The position numbers and the translations under genes were made by a program. This document shows positions 25,126 to 33,915 of a stretch of 64,000 nucleotides of DNA, piece by piece; within the stretch, counting starts at the first letter, position 1; every line of letters starts with the position of its first letter. The notes under the pieces are model-generated. The model was not told where the DNA came from and did not search any database. It saw only the letters and a program-made list of their open reading frames with translations. Location of the stretch: NCBI RefSeq assembly GCF_005405125.1, contig NZ_BJDL01000020.1:31514-95513 (forward strand), read 5' to 3'. The DNA is from Lactiplantibacillus songbeiensis. Its GTDB lineage: Bacteria > Bacillota > Bacilli > Lactobacillales > Lactobacillaceae.

Positions 25126-26511
25126 TTAGTTTTTTGACCAAACAATCGTAAAAATACTACCTTGCGGGTGGTTATTGACGATTTTGATGGTTGCTTGGTT
25201 CAATGAAACGAGTTGTTGCACGATGGCTAGGCCGAGTCCGCTACCTTCAATGGCCTGTGAGCGTGATTGATCGACGCGATAGAAGCGTTGGAAAACAGCT
25301 GCTTTTTGGTCGTCGGGAATCCCTTCACCTAAGTCCGCTACTGTCAGTTGAATCTGTTGCTTGGTTTGCGTCAAACCCAACGTAATCGGCTGGTCATGAG
25401 GTGAGTATTTGTGAGCATTGTCGAGCAGAGCCACAATGATTTGTTGCAGCATTTCGGCATTGCCCTTAACATGAATATTTTGGTCGACAGCTAGCTTTAA
25501 CGCTTGTGGTGCTAACGATGGTTGGTAATGTTCACCTAGTTGCAAGACTAGATAGGATAAGTCTTGATCGCTGAGTTCGATTTTGGCCCGATCTGCGCGT
25601 GATAGGTGTAGCAAGTTCTCAATTAAATGTTGCATGCGCAGTGATTCTTCATCAATGAAACTTAGTGATTCAGGAATCACTTCTGGATGGGCGTCACCCC
25701 GGCGGCGAATTAAGCTGAGATTGCCACGAATCGCGGCAATCGGTGTCCGTAATTCGTGTGAGGCATCCGAAATGAATTGCCGTTCGTGCTGAAGCCGTTG
25801 ATTTTGAGCAACTAATAGTTCGTTGAATGCTTGGCCTAAGTCCGTAATTTCACGCGGGCTGCTTGGCACGGTCAGAGTCGGTTGGTCAGCTTCAGGGTCA
25901 TTAGAGGTGTACTTAGTTTCGTGTAGTAAAGCAATGGTTGGGGCACTTAAACGCAAGGCCAACCGGTGTGCCCACCACGTTCCCAGTGCTAACGTGGCCA
26001 GCATGACGATGATGATTAAGACAATCAAGACCAGCAGACTATTGATTAAACGACGGAGACTGACCCAGAGCTGGTACGTATTTTGACCGTCTTTTTGTGA
26101 ATAGGCTAAAAAGAAACCAAAGCCCCGTACATAGACGAGACTACCTAGTAATTTCGTCTGATTTTTAGCAAAAAAGGCTTTTGATGATGGTGACGTTAAG
26201 ATGGTTTGCTTATTCTTTGTCGTGGTGGTGAGTGTCGCATCGTTGGTTGTGACGCGAATAAAAGCCGGTTGCTTCGAGTTGCGCGTTGTCGTATTGTTCC
26301 AATGAATAAAGCTAGGCACGTCTTTAATATTGGCTTGGTGCAAGCTATTCATTAAGTCATGGGCTTCATGCGTGGTATTAACCGTTTGTTGGGTGCCGAC
26401 GACAATCAAGATAATGGCACTGATGGCTAAGGTAATGATTAAAACCAGTCGCTTGACGGCTTGATTTATGAGCTGCTCATAGGTTGGAGTAGCGGCATTT
26501 TTAGTTGGCAT
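25126..26511 (-). CDS. Sensor histidine kinase (EnvZ/PhoR type)
   Basis: This 461-aa membrane kinase has one transmembrane span near residues 18-40, an extracellular domain to about 160, a second span near 165-190, then HAMP. The phospho-acceptor box is FISDASHELRTPIAAIRGN (near residue 250), and the ATPase domain has the DNAHKYS N-box and GSGLGLAIVQQL G-box. The start overlaps the end of the response regulator gene by 11 bases. Signal unknown; the architecture is like CiaH/ArlS kinases of Gram-positives. Confidence 0.9.
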   Translation of the reverse strand: MPTKNAATPTYEQLINQAVKRLVLIITLAISAIILIVVGTQQTVNTTHEAHDLMNSLHQANIKDVPSFIHWNNTTTRNSKQPAFIRVTTNDATLTTTTKNKQTILTSPSSKAFFAKNQTKLLGSLVYVRGFGFFLAYSQKDGQNTYQLWVSLRRLINSLLVLIVLIIIVMLATLALGTWWAHRLALRLSAPTIALLHETKYTSNDPEADQPTLTVPSSPREITDLGQAFNELLVAQNQRLQHERQFISDASHELRTPIAAIRGNLSLIRRRGDAHPEVIPESLSFIDEESLRMQHLIENLLHLSRADRAKIELSDQDLSYLVLQLGEHYQPSLAPQALKLAVDQNIHVKGNAEMLQQIIVALLDNAHKYSPHDQPITLGLTQTKQQIQLTVADLGEGIPDDQKAAVFQRFYRVDQSRSQAIEGSGLGLAIVQQLVSLNQATIKIVNNHPQGSIFTIVWSKN

Positions 26512-27202
26512 TGGCAGTCGACTTCCTTAATTTATAACCGACCCCGCGCACCGTTTTAATTAACGGCGTGGGACTGTCACCATCGACTTTACTGCGCAAG
26601 TAGCCGACATAGACATCCACGACGTTTTGCTGGCCGAGAAAGTCGGCGCCCCAGACTTGGTCGAGTAAGTCATCACGAGTGAAGACCTGATCGGGATGTG
26701 CCAGGAAGAATTGTAACAAGTCGTACTCACGATGGGTGAGCTGGACTTCGGCCCCGGCACAGGTCACGCGATGGGCTTTGGTATCGAGGATGACATCATC
26801 TAATTGGTAGATTTGATTTGGTTCCGTTTGATTTTCAGCGCGCCGCTGAATCACCCGAATGCGGGCTAATAATTCTTCAATCTCAAAAGGTTTGGTGATG
26901 TAATCGTCAGCGCCGTTGTCTAGGCCGGCCACTTTATCACCAATGTAATCGCGGGCAGTCATAATGATGACAGGGACTTGGTCGTGTTTACGAATACGCC
27001 GCAAGACTTCCATCCCGTCAAGCTTCGGCAACATCCAGTCTAATAGAATTAATAAAAGGTCATTTTTATATTGGTCGTAACTCGCCATTGCGGCTAAGCC
27101 ATCATTGGCGACAACGACATCAAAGTCTTCAAATTGGAGTTCTTTAGTTAGGTATCCCGATAAACTTAATTCATCTTCAACGATTAAAATCGTCTTTTTC
27201 AT
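26501..27202 (-). CDS. OmpR/PhoB-family response regulator
   Basis: This 233-aa regulator has a receiver domain with the phosphorylated Asp in LLILLDWMLPKLDGMEVL (near residue 54), the switch Thr in IIMTARD, and the Lys in YITKPF. The C-terminal winged helix (about 130-228) includes LTHREYDLLQFFLAHPDQVFTRDDLLDQVWG-type residues. It is first in the operon with the kinase downstream. Confidence 0.92.
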   Translation of the reverse strand: MKKTILIVEDELSLSGYLTKELQFEDFDVVVANDGLAAMASYDQYKNDLLLILLDWMLPKLDGMEVLRRIRKHDQVPVIIMTARDYIGDKVAGLDNGADDYITKPFEIEELLARIRVIQRRAENQTEPNQIYQLDDVILDTKAHRVTCAGAEVQLTHREYDLLQFFLAHPDQVFTRDDLLDQVWGADFLGQQNVVDVYVGYLRSKVDGDSPTPLIKTVRGVGYKLRKSTANAN

Positions 27203-27330
27203 CGTTAGCTCAGTCCTTACTATTAGTAAATTTATCTTGAGTTTAGCATAGAAGCATGGCGTAAGTGTGAAAAATCCATTCTGAATTGACCAGAGTGGTA
27301 AGCTAATCCAACTAGCAATAAACGATGGCT

Positions 27331-27702
27331 ACGTTTGGTGCTAGTTGAAATTGCCGCTGCCGGTTAGATTCTAAAATACTGGAACGCCATGGGCCATTTT
27401 GAAGCTCAAAACGGTCTTTAAAACTGACCTTGGTCTAAGTCCGGGAAAGACACTCGCACTAAGGTCAACGATACGGCTATTTTAGAATCCGACCTCTCGG
27501 CTAAGTAACTGAACTAAAAATAATCAATCGTTAATTCTTAAATTCCCGTTAGTTAACGACGGGCAGACCAGAATTGGCTCAGTGGTGTCGTTTATCTTAG
27601 CCGTGGTTTTCGGCTTAGATAAAGCCCGGCTTGCGAGACCGATCTTTGGCTCGCAAACGTGGCCACCACGTTCCAGCCAATTCTGGGCCAACCAGAGTGA
27701 CA
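27331..27702 (-). repeat. Composite interspersed repeat, copy in reverse orientation (B 27331-27510, A 27548-27702)
   Basis: It has the same B-A order as copies 1 and 3 when read on the minus strand. The B ends (GATTCTAAAATACTGG and CTATTTTAGAATC) have diverged together from those of the other copies (GGTTCCTAAAA), so pairing is kept. Such compensatory change suggests the hairpin matters. The gap 27203-27776 holds only this repeat and a terminator. Confidence 0.9.
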
Positions 27703-27723
27703 TTTTAGTACCAAACGATGGCT

Positions 27724-27752
27724 ATAAAAAAAGATCTGATAGTTAATCAGAT
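27724..27752 (-). terminator. Terminator of the gene at 27777-28088
   Basis: GATCTGAT / ATCAGATC hairpin with a run of seven T on the minus strand. Confidence 0.8.
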
Positions 27753-27776
27753 CGGTTGCTTTCAAATAATAGCGAT

Positions 27777-28088
27777 TTAACGAGTATGAAATTGTGGGTG
27801 CAACATCTTAGGATGCTGATGATCATTGCCACGGTACTGAATCAGCCAATAATCATTTTGGGGTAGTGAATACCGGGCAATCACGTGAGAGACTACGTAA
27901 CGAACGGTGTCAGCGTTAGCGTTGGTCCATAGACGCCAGGTGGGTAACTTAGCGGAATAGACGCGTTCCCAATCGCCTAAATCTTGCTCGGCGGCCGATA
28001 ATGCGACTAACAGGTCAGTCTGCAGGTTTCCAGTTAATTCAATTAAATAACAGTATTCTTGCTGGTGCACTGATTCGGTCTTGATCAT
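27777..28088 (-). CDS. Uncharacterised small protein (103 aa)
   Basis: This soluble protein, rich in Tyr, Trp and His, includes QQEYCYLIELTGNLQTDL and VYSAKLPTWRLWTNANAD. AAGGAG lies 9 bases before ATG 28088; an in-frame TTG further up abuts the ribosome site and is unlikely. No family recognised. Confidence 0.65.
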   Translation of the reverse strand: MIKTESVHQQEYCYLIELTGNLQTDLLVALSAAEQDLGDWERVYSAKLPTWRLWTNANADTVRYVVSHVIARYSLPQNDYWLIQYRGNDHQHPKMLHPQFHTR

Positions 28089-28262
28089 AATAGGCAACTC
28101 CTTTGGTGTAGATTAGCCTGGCTAACCGCCTAAGCCCATAAACAATCCTTCAAATATATAGTACAACCATTTGACTAATAAGCCTAGTATTTTAATTGAC
28201 TGTTACTAAAATGTAATAATTACAGTTTCAGTTTAGCTTATTTCTAAGCGTATTCCCTTGAC

Positions 28263-28278
28263 CTGAAACGCGTTTCAG
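28263..28278. promoter_or_regulatory. Perfect 16-bp palindrome between -35 and -10
   Basis: CTGAAACGCGTTTCAG lies between TTGACC (28258-28263) and TATAGT (28283-28288), an ideal repressor position. The centre is GC rather than the CG of catabolite-repression (cre) sites, so a different LacI- or TetR-like repressor is likely. Confidence 0.55.
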
Positions 28279-28319
28279 CGGTTATAGTATAACCAGAAGA
28301 ACGAGAGGGGATGCGGGTA

Positions 28320-28589
28320 ATGGAGACTGGTATTTTAAAACAGATTGATTTAAAAACGATGATCGAACGCTATTTTTTTGTCGCGGTTGAACGGCAGGCT
28401 GATCAGATTAAAATCTGGTCGACGCAAGCTTTCAAACCACTGACAGTGACATTTAATATGCATGAATTACACATTCATCGTCAACGCGCCGAAGCGGCAA
28501 TTGCAAATAAAAAATATGAATTTAATGATAATACGGGCGGCTTGGTTTCACAACTGGCTAATTGGCAACATGGGGTTAGTTTAGCTTAA
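28320..28589 (+). CDS. Uncharacterised small protein (89 aa)
   Basis: This soluble protein begins METGILKQIDLKTMIERYFF and contains a basic HELHIHRQRAEAAIANKKYE stretch. ATG 28320 has GAGAGGGG about 10 bases upstream; the ATG at 28311 abuts that site. It is expressed from a promoter with an embedded palindrome. No family recognised. Confidence 0.65.
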   Translation: METGILKQIDLKTMIERYFFVAVERQADQIKIWSTQAFKPLTVTFNMHELHIHRQRAEAAIANKKYEFNDNTGGLVSQLANWQHGVSLA

Positions 28590-28682
28590 ATCAAGTAGTT
28601 GAGGCCGACATTATAAGGCTAAAACAGTTTGTAAGGATACTTAAGAATAGGCAGCGTAAGCGGTTAAACCGCCTGGGACAAA

Positions 28683-28736
28683 ATTAAAGATAGGGGTTCA
28701 GAAAGTAACACCTAATTTCTGAACCCCTATCTTTAA
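28683..28736. terminator. Strong bidirectional terminator
   Basis: TAAAGATAGGGGTTCAGAAA and its complement form a long stem, with A-runs and T-runs on either side. It serves the converging genes 28320-28589 and 28754-29788. Confidence 0.85.
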
Positions 28737-28753
28737 TTGTAAAAATTTGGCGT

Positions 28754-29788
28754 TTAATTGGTGGCTTCGGTATAAGTAATGGTATCTAAGCCATTCGTAT
28801 CATAGTTCAAGTTATTGATACCATCGTAAGTCGTATTCAAGGCATTTAGCTTGGTTTCCATATTACTAATCGTTTCAGCTTTCAGGCCTAGTTGTTTGCG
28901 AATGGCATCAGAGGTCGCTTGCAATTTGGCCGTACTGGCGATTTGGTAAGAACTTGTATTGATCCAAGCGGGTGTTTCAATCATTTGGTGTGATTGAATG
29001 TGCTTGGTGTTCGCGCGGTCTTTAGTGGCTAAGGCCACTAAATCGTTGAAGCTTAAGTCGGTCCGTAAGTTGTTTTTCAGTGAACCTAGTAGTTGATTAT
29101 AACGGGTTAAGGTCTTGGTGGCGGCAAGTTTGGTCAAGACGGCCTTCATCACTTGTTGCTGTCGTAATTGCCGGCCATAATCACCGCGTGGATCTTGGTA
29201 ACGCATCCGGGTGTAAGTTAAGGCCTGTTTGCCGGTTAAATGATGCCGACCTTTGGTGATGGTAATGTGATCGTAACTGACTTTCATCGGACTGGTAATG
29301 GTGACCCCGCCCACGGCATCTACAATCTGTTTTAAACCGCCCATATTTAAAGTGGCATAATAATCAATCGGAATGTTTAGTAGCCGACCGACACTAGCTT
29401 TAGCCATCGTTGAGCCGCCGATATTATAGGCAGCATTTAACTTTTGGACGTTAGTCGTTTTGGTACCAACCATCTGTGCCAAGGTATCTCTAGGAATACT
29501 GGTGATTACCGTCTTTTTCGTTTGTGGATTGATGGTCACGACCATAATAGTATCGGAATTGCCTTTATCAATGCGGCCATCTGCGCCGGTATCAGTACCA
29601 AGTAATAGCAGACTGATTGGCTGCGATGTCTTTAGTGTACTGCTAATATTACTGCCGGTATAAATCTGATCGGCGTATTGCGCTTTAGCCTGGTGAATCA
29701 TGATACCTGCGACGATGGCGAAAATACCAACGACGAGTCCCATGACCCATAATAATGGCCGGCGTTTAGATTGTCCCATATGTTGCAT
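28754..29788 (-). CDS. LytR-CpsA-Psr (LCP) family wall-polymer ligase
   Basis: This 344-aa membrane-anchored protein has one N-terminal span (LLWVMGLVVGIFAIVAGIMI) and then an extracellular LCP domain. Its conserved LLLGTDTGADGRIDKGNSDTIM-type opening, TSIPRDTL, KLNAAYNIGG and RMRYQDPRGDYGRQLRQQQV segments carry the Arg/Asp residues that bind polyprenyl phosphate. Family members transfer teichoic acids or polysaccharide to peptidoglycan. ATG 29788 is preferred for its spacing from AGAGGGG. Confidence 0.9.
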   Translation of the reverse strand: MQHMGQSKRRPLLWVMGLVVGIFAIVAGIMIHQAKAQYADQIYTGSNISSTLKTSQPISLLLLGTDTGADGRIDKGNSDTIMVVTINPQTKKTVITSIPRDTLAQMVGTKTTNVQKLNAAYNIGGSTMAKASVGRLLNIPIDYYATLNMGGLKQIVDAVGGVTITSPMKVSYDHITITKGRHHLTGKQALTYTRMRYQDPRGDYGRQLRQQQVMKAVLTKLAATKTLTRYNQLLGSLKNNLRTDLSFNDLVALATKDRANTKHIQSHQMIETPAWINTSSYQIASTAKLQATSDAIRKQLGLKAETISNMETKLNALNTTYDGINNLNYDTNGLDTITYTEATN

Positions 29789-30016
29789 GTGTTGCACCCC
29801 TCTTTTTGATCCTAATCACTAGGATAGCGATAAAATGGGTCATTGAAAAATACTAAAATTAAGTGTAGTTAATCAAAAAAATAAATACCAGTTATACTGC
29901 TTGGATAAGTAACTGTCTAAATACTTGTTTAAGATTTAGGGTTTATTGGTAGGGTTACGCTTTCATTTGGCCTATACTGAATGAGTAGTTAACTGACAAA
30001 AAGTGAGGTTTTGAAA

Positions 30017-31411
30017 TTGACAATTTTTAAAGCATTTTCAGATCAGCAAGTTTTAGATGACTTAAACGCCGAAGTAACGGACGGTCAGGTCTTAACTGAT
30101 GCGGCTACTTTGCAGCAGTTTTCGTTTAGCAAGAGATTAAGTGACGATGATAGTGGCTTAGCGTTAGCTTACATCGAAGCGCAATCAACCAAGGACATTC
30201 AGGGGACTTTAAAAATTGCCCGTAAATACCATATTGCCGTTGTGCCACAATCGCAAACCACGAGTACCGTTATTGGTTCCGATGGGATTGCCGGGTGCTT
30301 TATTTTATCGACTGCTAAGATGAATCGTATCTTAGAAATTAGCAAAGAAGATTCTATCGCGGTCGTAGAACCAGGGGTCGTTAATGGTGATTTAGACCGT
30401 GAAGCACGTAAACAAGGGATGTTTTATGCCCCAGATCCAGGTTCAAAGCCAATGTCCGGGATTGGTGGGAATGTCGCGACTAATGCCGGTGGGATGAGTA
30501 CCGTTAAGTATGGTGCGACTAAAGATAACGTGCTTGGTGTGAAAGTTGTGTTGGCTGATGGGCGCGAGATTAAATTGGGCGGCCGGACGTTGAAGCAAGC
30601 CTTTGGGTATGATCTGACGCAACTCATGGTTGGATCAGAAGGAACGTTAGGCATCATTACTGAAGTGACCGTCAAAATAATGCCAATTCCATTAGGAACA
30701 CCAGTGATGGGAGTCGCTTTCTTTGATAGTATGACGGCCTTAGCGAAAGCGGTTACTGCAATTCGTATCTCTGGGGTTTATCCAACTATGTTGGAAGCCT
30801 TGGACGGGAATACCGTGATTGCTTTGGATCGTTATGAAAAGACCCATTATGCCGATAATAATGGGGCAATGTTGATCTTTAAGTTGGACAACGGTGGCGA
30901 GGCCAGCATGAACGTCGTCAAGCAACTCTTGGATGACCAGCAAGCGGGTAATGTGACGATTACGACGGATCCAACTGAACAAGCTCAGCTTGAAAAGTTA
31001 CGTCAAGATATGTTGCCAGCTGTCTTTGCCGGGCAAAACCATATTATGGAAGATATGGCGGTGCCATTGTCACAATTAGCCCCATTGATGGACTACATTC
31101 AAGACTTAGGCAAGCGGTTGGATGTTAAGATCTATACCGCCGGGCATGCTGGTGATGGTAATGTGCATCCTACATTGATCTGGCCAAAAGATGTGACGGA
31201 AGTTCCAGAAAATGTGATTATTGCTTTGCAAGAAATGTTCCATAAGACTCTCGAACTTGGTGGGACGATTTCGGGTGAACACGCTGTCGGTATGCTGAAG
31301 AATCAATGGAATAATGCTGAATTGGGTGAAGATGTCGATCAATTGCAACATCAAATTAAAGCCTTATTTGACCCGATGAACCTATTAAATCCTAAACGGA
31401 AAATTAATTAA
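30017..31411 (+). CDS. FAD-linked oxidase, glycolate oxidase GlcD / D-lactate dehydrogenase type
   Basis: This 464-aa flavoenzyme of the VAO/PCMH fold has an FAD-binding domain (KYHIAVVPQSQTTSTVIG, GGNVATNAGGMSTVKYG, VGSEGTLGIITEV) and a C-terminal cap with HAGDGNVHPTL and the GGTISGEHAVG segment. It would oxidise a 2-hydroxy acid such as D-lactate or glycolate; no iron-sulphur partner (GlcF) is adjacent. TTG 30017 is preferred over TTG 30011 by spacing from GTGAGG, with modest confidence. Confidence 0.85.
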   Translation: MTIFKAFSDQQVLDDLNAEVTDGQVLTDAATLQQFSFSKRLSDDDSGLALAYIEAQSTKDIQGTLKIARKYHIAVVPQSQTTSTVIGSDGIAGCFILSTAKMNRILEISKEDSIAVVEPGVVNGDLDREARKQGMFYAPDPGSKPMSGIGGNVATNAGGMSTVKYGATKDNVLGVKVVLADGREIKLGGRTLKQAFGYDLTQLMVGSEGTLGIITEVTVKIMPIPLGTPVMGVAFFDSMTALAKAVTAIRISGVYPTMLEALDGNTVIALDRYEKTHYADNNGAMLIFKLDNGGEASMNVVKQLLDDQQAGNVTITTDPTEQAQLEKLRQDMLPAVFAGQNHIMEDMAVPLSQLAPLMDYIQDLGKRLDVKIYTAGHAGDGNVHPTLIWPKDVTEVPENVIIALQEMFHKTLELGGTISGEHAVGMLKNQWNNAELGEDVDQLQHQIKALFDPMNLLNPKRKIN

Positions 31412-31533
31412 TAAACGATCAGAACCAGTCCAATCATCCTGAAGTGTTTGTCGGTTTAGATGGGACGTTTAACGCTGGTCCAGATAGCTACGATAGCATC
31501 GGTACTGATGGCTTAAAATGGCAACTGGATTAG
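31412..31533 (+). pseudogene. Possible gene remnant (C-terminal end only)
   Basis: An open frame with no start codon reads HPEVFVGLDGTFNAGPDSYD and ends LKWQLD before TAG 31531-31533, with protein-like composition. It has no promoter or ribosome site and follows the oxidase stop directly. It is most simply the tail of a deleted gene. No family recognised. Confidence 0.35.
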
Positions 31534-31622
31534 ACCCGGTTGGTTAATAGTTGCGCCCAATGACGATTATCGCTATCATTAGGATTAAATACGGGATGAC
31601 ATGTGATAGAGGAGGAGATTAT

Positions 31623-31910
31623 TTGACACCAAAAAGTGCTAACATTCGGCTGGAGTTCGATGCTGAGGTGTTACGTAACGAGATTTTTGATGTCGTTGAT
31701 TTTGCCAGTTTTGAGCGTTTTTGGCAACGTTTTGAACACTTCTTGGAGGATCGCAAGGTCGCTGGTCATTTACATGTTTTGGAAGGACACGGCCTAATTC
31801 CGAGTGATTTCAAAGATGTTGCCGGTAGTTTAGGTTATTTAGCTGGTGGTGAGCCTTATCAGGTTGATTATGACCAGATTATGCGCGACTGGCTAATCAC
31901 CATTCAGTAA
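31623..31910 (+). CDS. Uncharacterised acidic protein (95 aa)
   Basis: The start is TTG 31623, preceded by GAGGAGGAG; the longer frame from 31551 has no ribosome site. The protein is soluble and acidic, opening TPKSANIRLEFDAEVLRNEI and containing DFASFERFWQRFEHFLEDRK. It lies 49 bases upstream of the alarmone synthetase and could share its transcript. No family recognised. Confidence 0.65.
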   Translation: MTPKSANIRLEFDAEVLRNEIFDVVDFASFERFWQRFEHFLEDRKVAGHLHVLEGHGLIPSDFKDVAGSLGYLAGGEPYQVDYDQIMRDWLITIQ

Positions 31911-31959
31911 TCAATGAAGTATTAAGCGCGCAAGTTCAGCCATTGGAGTGCGAAATTTA

Positions 31960-32643
31960 GTGAGTAAAGCAAATTCTCAAGCTGATCAGGCGGATCAATT
32001 CCTGCCAGCCCCACCGGAGTTGCTGCAAGCGGTTGATCAACTGAAAGCTTATTCGCTGCGCTATGAAGTAGCGATGAAATTGGTTTTGGATAAGTTAGAT
32101 TATATTAGTCAAGAATATGAATTACGATACGGTTATGCGTTAATCGACAGTAAGCAGTCGCGGATTAAGGCGCCGGAAAGTATTATCGGTAAGCTACAAC
32201 GGAAGCATTTGCCATTGACGCTAGATGCGATGTTTCATAATTTACATGATATTGCCGGTATTCGCCTGATCGTCCGCTTTCTGAGTGATGTTAAAACGGT
32301 TGAAGACTTATTGGCCACTCAGGCTGATTTGAAAGTCTTGCGGGTTAAGGATTATATCAATCATCCGAAACCTAATGGCTATCAAAGCTTGCATCTGATT
32401 ATTGGGGTGCCGGTCTATACGGTTGATGGGCCTAATATTGTTGAAGTCGAGTTGCAGATTCGCACGATTGCGATGAACTTCTGGGCCTCGTTGGAGCATG
32501 AATTGAATTACAAGAAGAATGTGCCCAACCAAGTGGCCTTGCAACGGTCGTTGACGAAGAAGGCCCGCTTGATCACGCAACTGGATCAAGAAATGGACGA
32601 TATTAAAGAACGTATGTATGATCAAAAAACTGATACCCATTAG
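31960..32643 (+). CDS. relQ: Small alarmone synthetase, RelQ/YjbM-like
   Basis: This 227-aa single-domain (p)ppGpp synthetase has the RelA/SpoT nucleotidyltransferase core: SRIKAPESIIGKLQRK, DIAGIRLIVRF (catalytic Asp), KDYINHPKPNGYQSLHL, and VEVELQIRTIAMNFWASLEHE (catalytic Glu and His). No hydrolase, TGS or ACT domain is present, which identifies a small synthetase. GTG 31960 with TTGGAG is the likely start. RelQ rather than RelP is chosen from overall resemblance and is less certain. Confidence 0.82.
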   Translation: MSKANSQADQADQFLPAPPELLQAVDQLKAYSLRYEVAMKLVLDKLDYISQEYELRYGYALIDSKQSRIKAPESIIGKLQRKHLPLTLDAMFHNLHDIAGIRLIVRFLSDVKTVEDLLATQADLKVLRVKDYINHPKPNGYQSLHLIIGVPVYTVDGPNIVEVELQIRTIAMNFWASLEHELNYKKNVPNQVALQRSLTKKARLITQLDQEMDDIKERMYDQKTDTH

Positions 32644-32647
32644 AAAG

Positions 32648-32693
32648 AAACAGCGTTAGCATGGCCGATTTGGCCGGCTAACGTTGTTTTTTG
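32648..32693 (+). terminator. Terminator of the alarmone synthetase gene
   Basis: CAGCGTTAGC pairs with GCTAACGTTG and is followed by TTTTTT. Between here and 32953 nothing recognisable was seen. Confidence 0.75.
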
Positions 32694-32952
32694 ATATTCA
32701 AAATTGATGGTAATCAAATCTCAATAAACCTGGGTCTGTTAGATTAATAACAAGTCACGTTTCTGCAAACTGACCCATACCGGTGATTAGCGCCCATTTT
32801 TAAGCAAAATATTGATTTGAAGGTCAAATACTTTCACTATCAGCGCTGTCATGATATTTTTATTGATGCAGGGGTTATTACCTATTAACATACTTAATGG
32901 TTACTTCCGTTTATGACAATATCAATTATTTAAAGATTAACAGAATGATATT

Positions 32953-33107
32953 GCGCTTGGTGCTAGTTGAAATTGCCGCCTGCCGGTTGGTTCCTAAAAC
33001 GCTGGAACGCCATGGGCCATTTTGAAGCCAAAAGACGGTCCTCAAAACTGGCCTTGGCCTAAGTCTGAGCAGACCACTCGCGCTTAGGTCAACTAGCACC
33101 AAGCGTA
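32953..33107 (-). repeat. Repeat B, stand-alone copy with replaced right end
   Basis: The left and inner parts match B (GTTCCTAAAACGCTGGAACG, CATGGGCCATTTTGAAGCC), but both outer ends carry the same 17-bp word as a perfect inverted repeat (CGCTTGGTGCTAGTTGA). This differs from the other copies, where that word is at one end only. Confidence 0.8.
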
Positions 33108-33149
33108 ATGATATTAAATGAAGGTTTTCGCTGGGAAGTTGTGTGATGG

Positions 33150-33734
33150 TTAAGCTTCAGGTGGAAAGTCAGAGATATCTTTTAAAGGCTTACCACGATA
33201 CCACCAATCATTAATAAAATTGGCTAATTCTTCCGGCGACTCTTGCAAGTCGGTCTTTAGCCAATAACGAACGACGCCGACAATGCCGTTCAGGTAATAT
33301 TCAAACATATATTGACCTTCACGGACGCCGACATTACCAATTTGGGCTTGATTATGTTCTAAAATTTCACGCTTAGTGGTGGCAATGAAATGCATGAGAA
33401 AGTCCTGATCCGTTGTCAGAATAAAGGAGGTTACGGCATGGCGCTTCTTAACAATCTCAAAGATACCGGTTAAGATCGCGCGTAGTGAGTTCGGATGGGT
33501 ATGGGCATCAATCACTGCGAGCAGTTCCTTTGTCGCATCTTGTTCCATAGTATGCATACAGTCTTTGACATCGTCATAGTGCGCGTAAAACGTTCCCCGA
33601 TTGATGTCAGCGGCCTTGCAAATGGCGGTCACGGTGATTTCATTAATGGTCTGCGTATGTAGTAATTCAATCAGACTATCTTGAATCAGCCGTTCGGTCA
33701 TTTGGGACCGGCGATTATTTTTTGTTCCTACCAC
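33150..33734 (-). CDS. TetR-family regulator, divergent from mmpL
   Basis: This 194-aa regulator has an N-terminal helix-turn-helix (ITVTAICKAADINRGTFYAHYDDVKD, about residues 34-60) and a C-terminal TetR_C_7-like domain. GTG 33734 is supported by GAGGTG 8 bases upstream. It faces the MMPL exporter across a 180-bp gap, the usual layout for a repressor of its neighbour. Confidence 0.85.
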   Translation of the reverse strand: MVGTKNNRRSQMTERLIQDSLIELLHTQTINEITVTAICKAADINRGTFYAHYDDVKDCMHTMEQDATKELLAVIDAHTHPNSLRAILTGIFEIVKKRHAVTSFILTTDQDFLMHFIATTKREILEHNQAQIGNVGVREGQYMFEYYLNGIVGVVRYWLKTDLQESPEELANFINDWWYRGKPLKDISDFPPEA

Positions 33735-33915
33735 TTTGTTTTCACCTCATTGTTTGAACAATTCGCTGTTAACTGTTTAATTAATGACGAATTTATGAAA
33801 ATTGTTGGTTGAAGTTTCATTCATTTTCATTTAACATGTTGTTATTATTTAAACACATTGTTGATTAAATGTCACGATGTCGTTTTAAGAATCTGATTTA
33901 GGGAAGGGATACAGA

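Noticed and set aside
28263..28278. Catabolite-repression (cre) site
   Set aside because: The arms fit, but the central bases are GC in the dyad centre instead of CG; four core positions mismatch the cre consensus.
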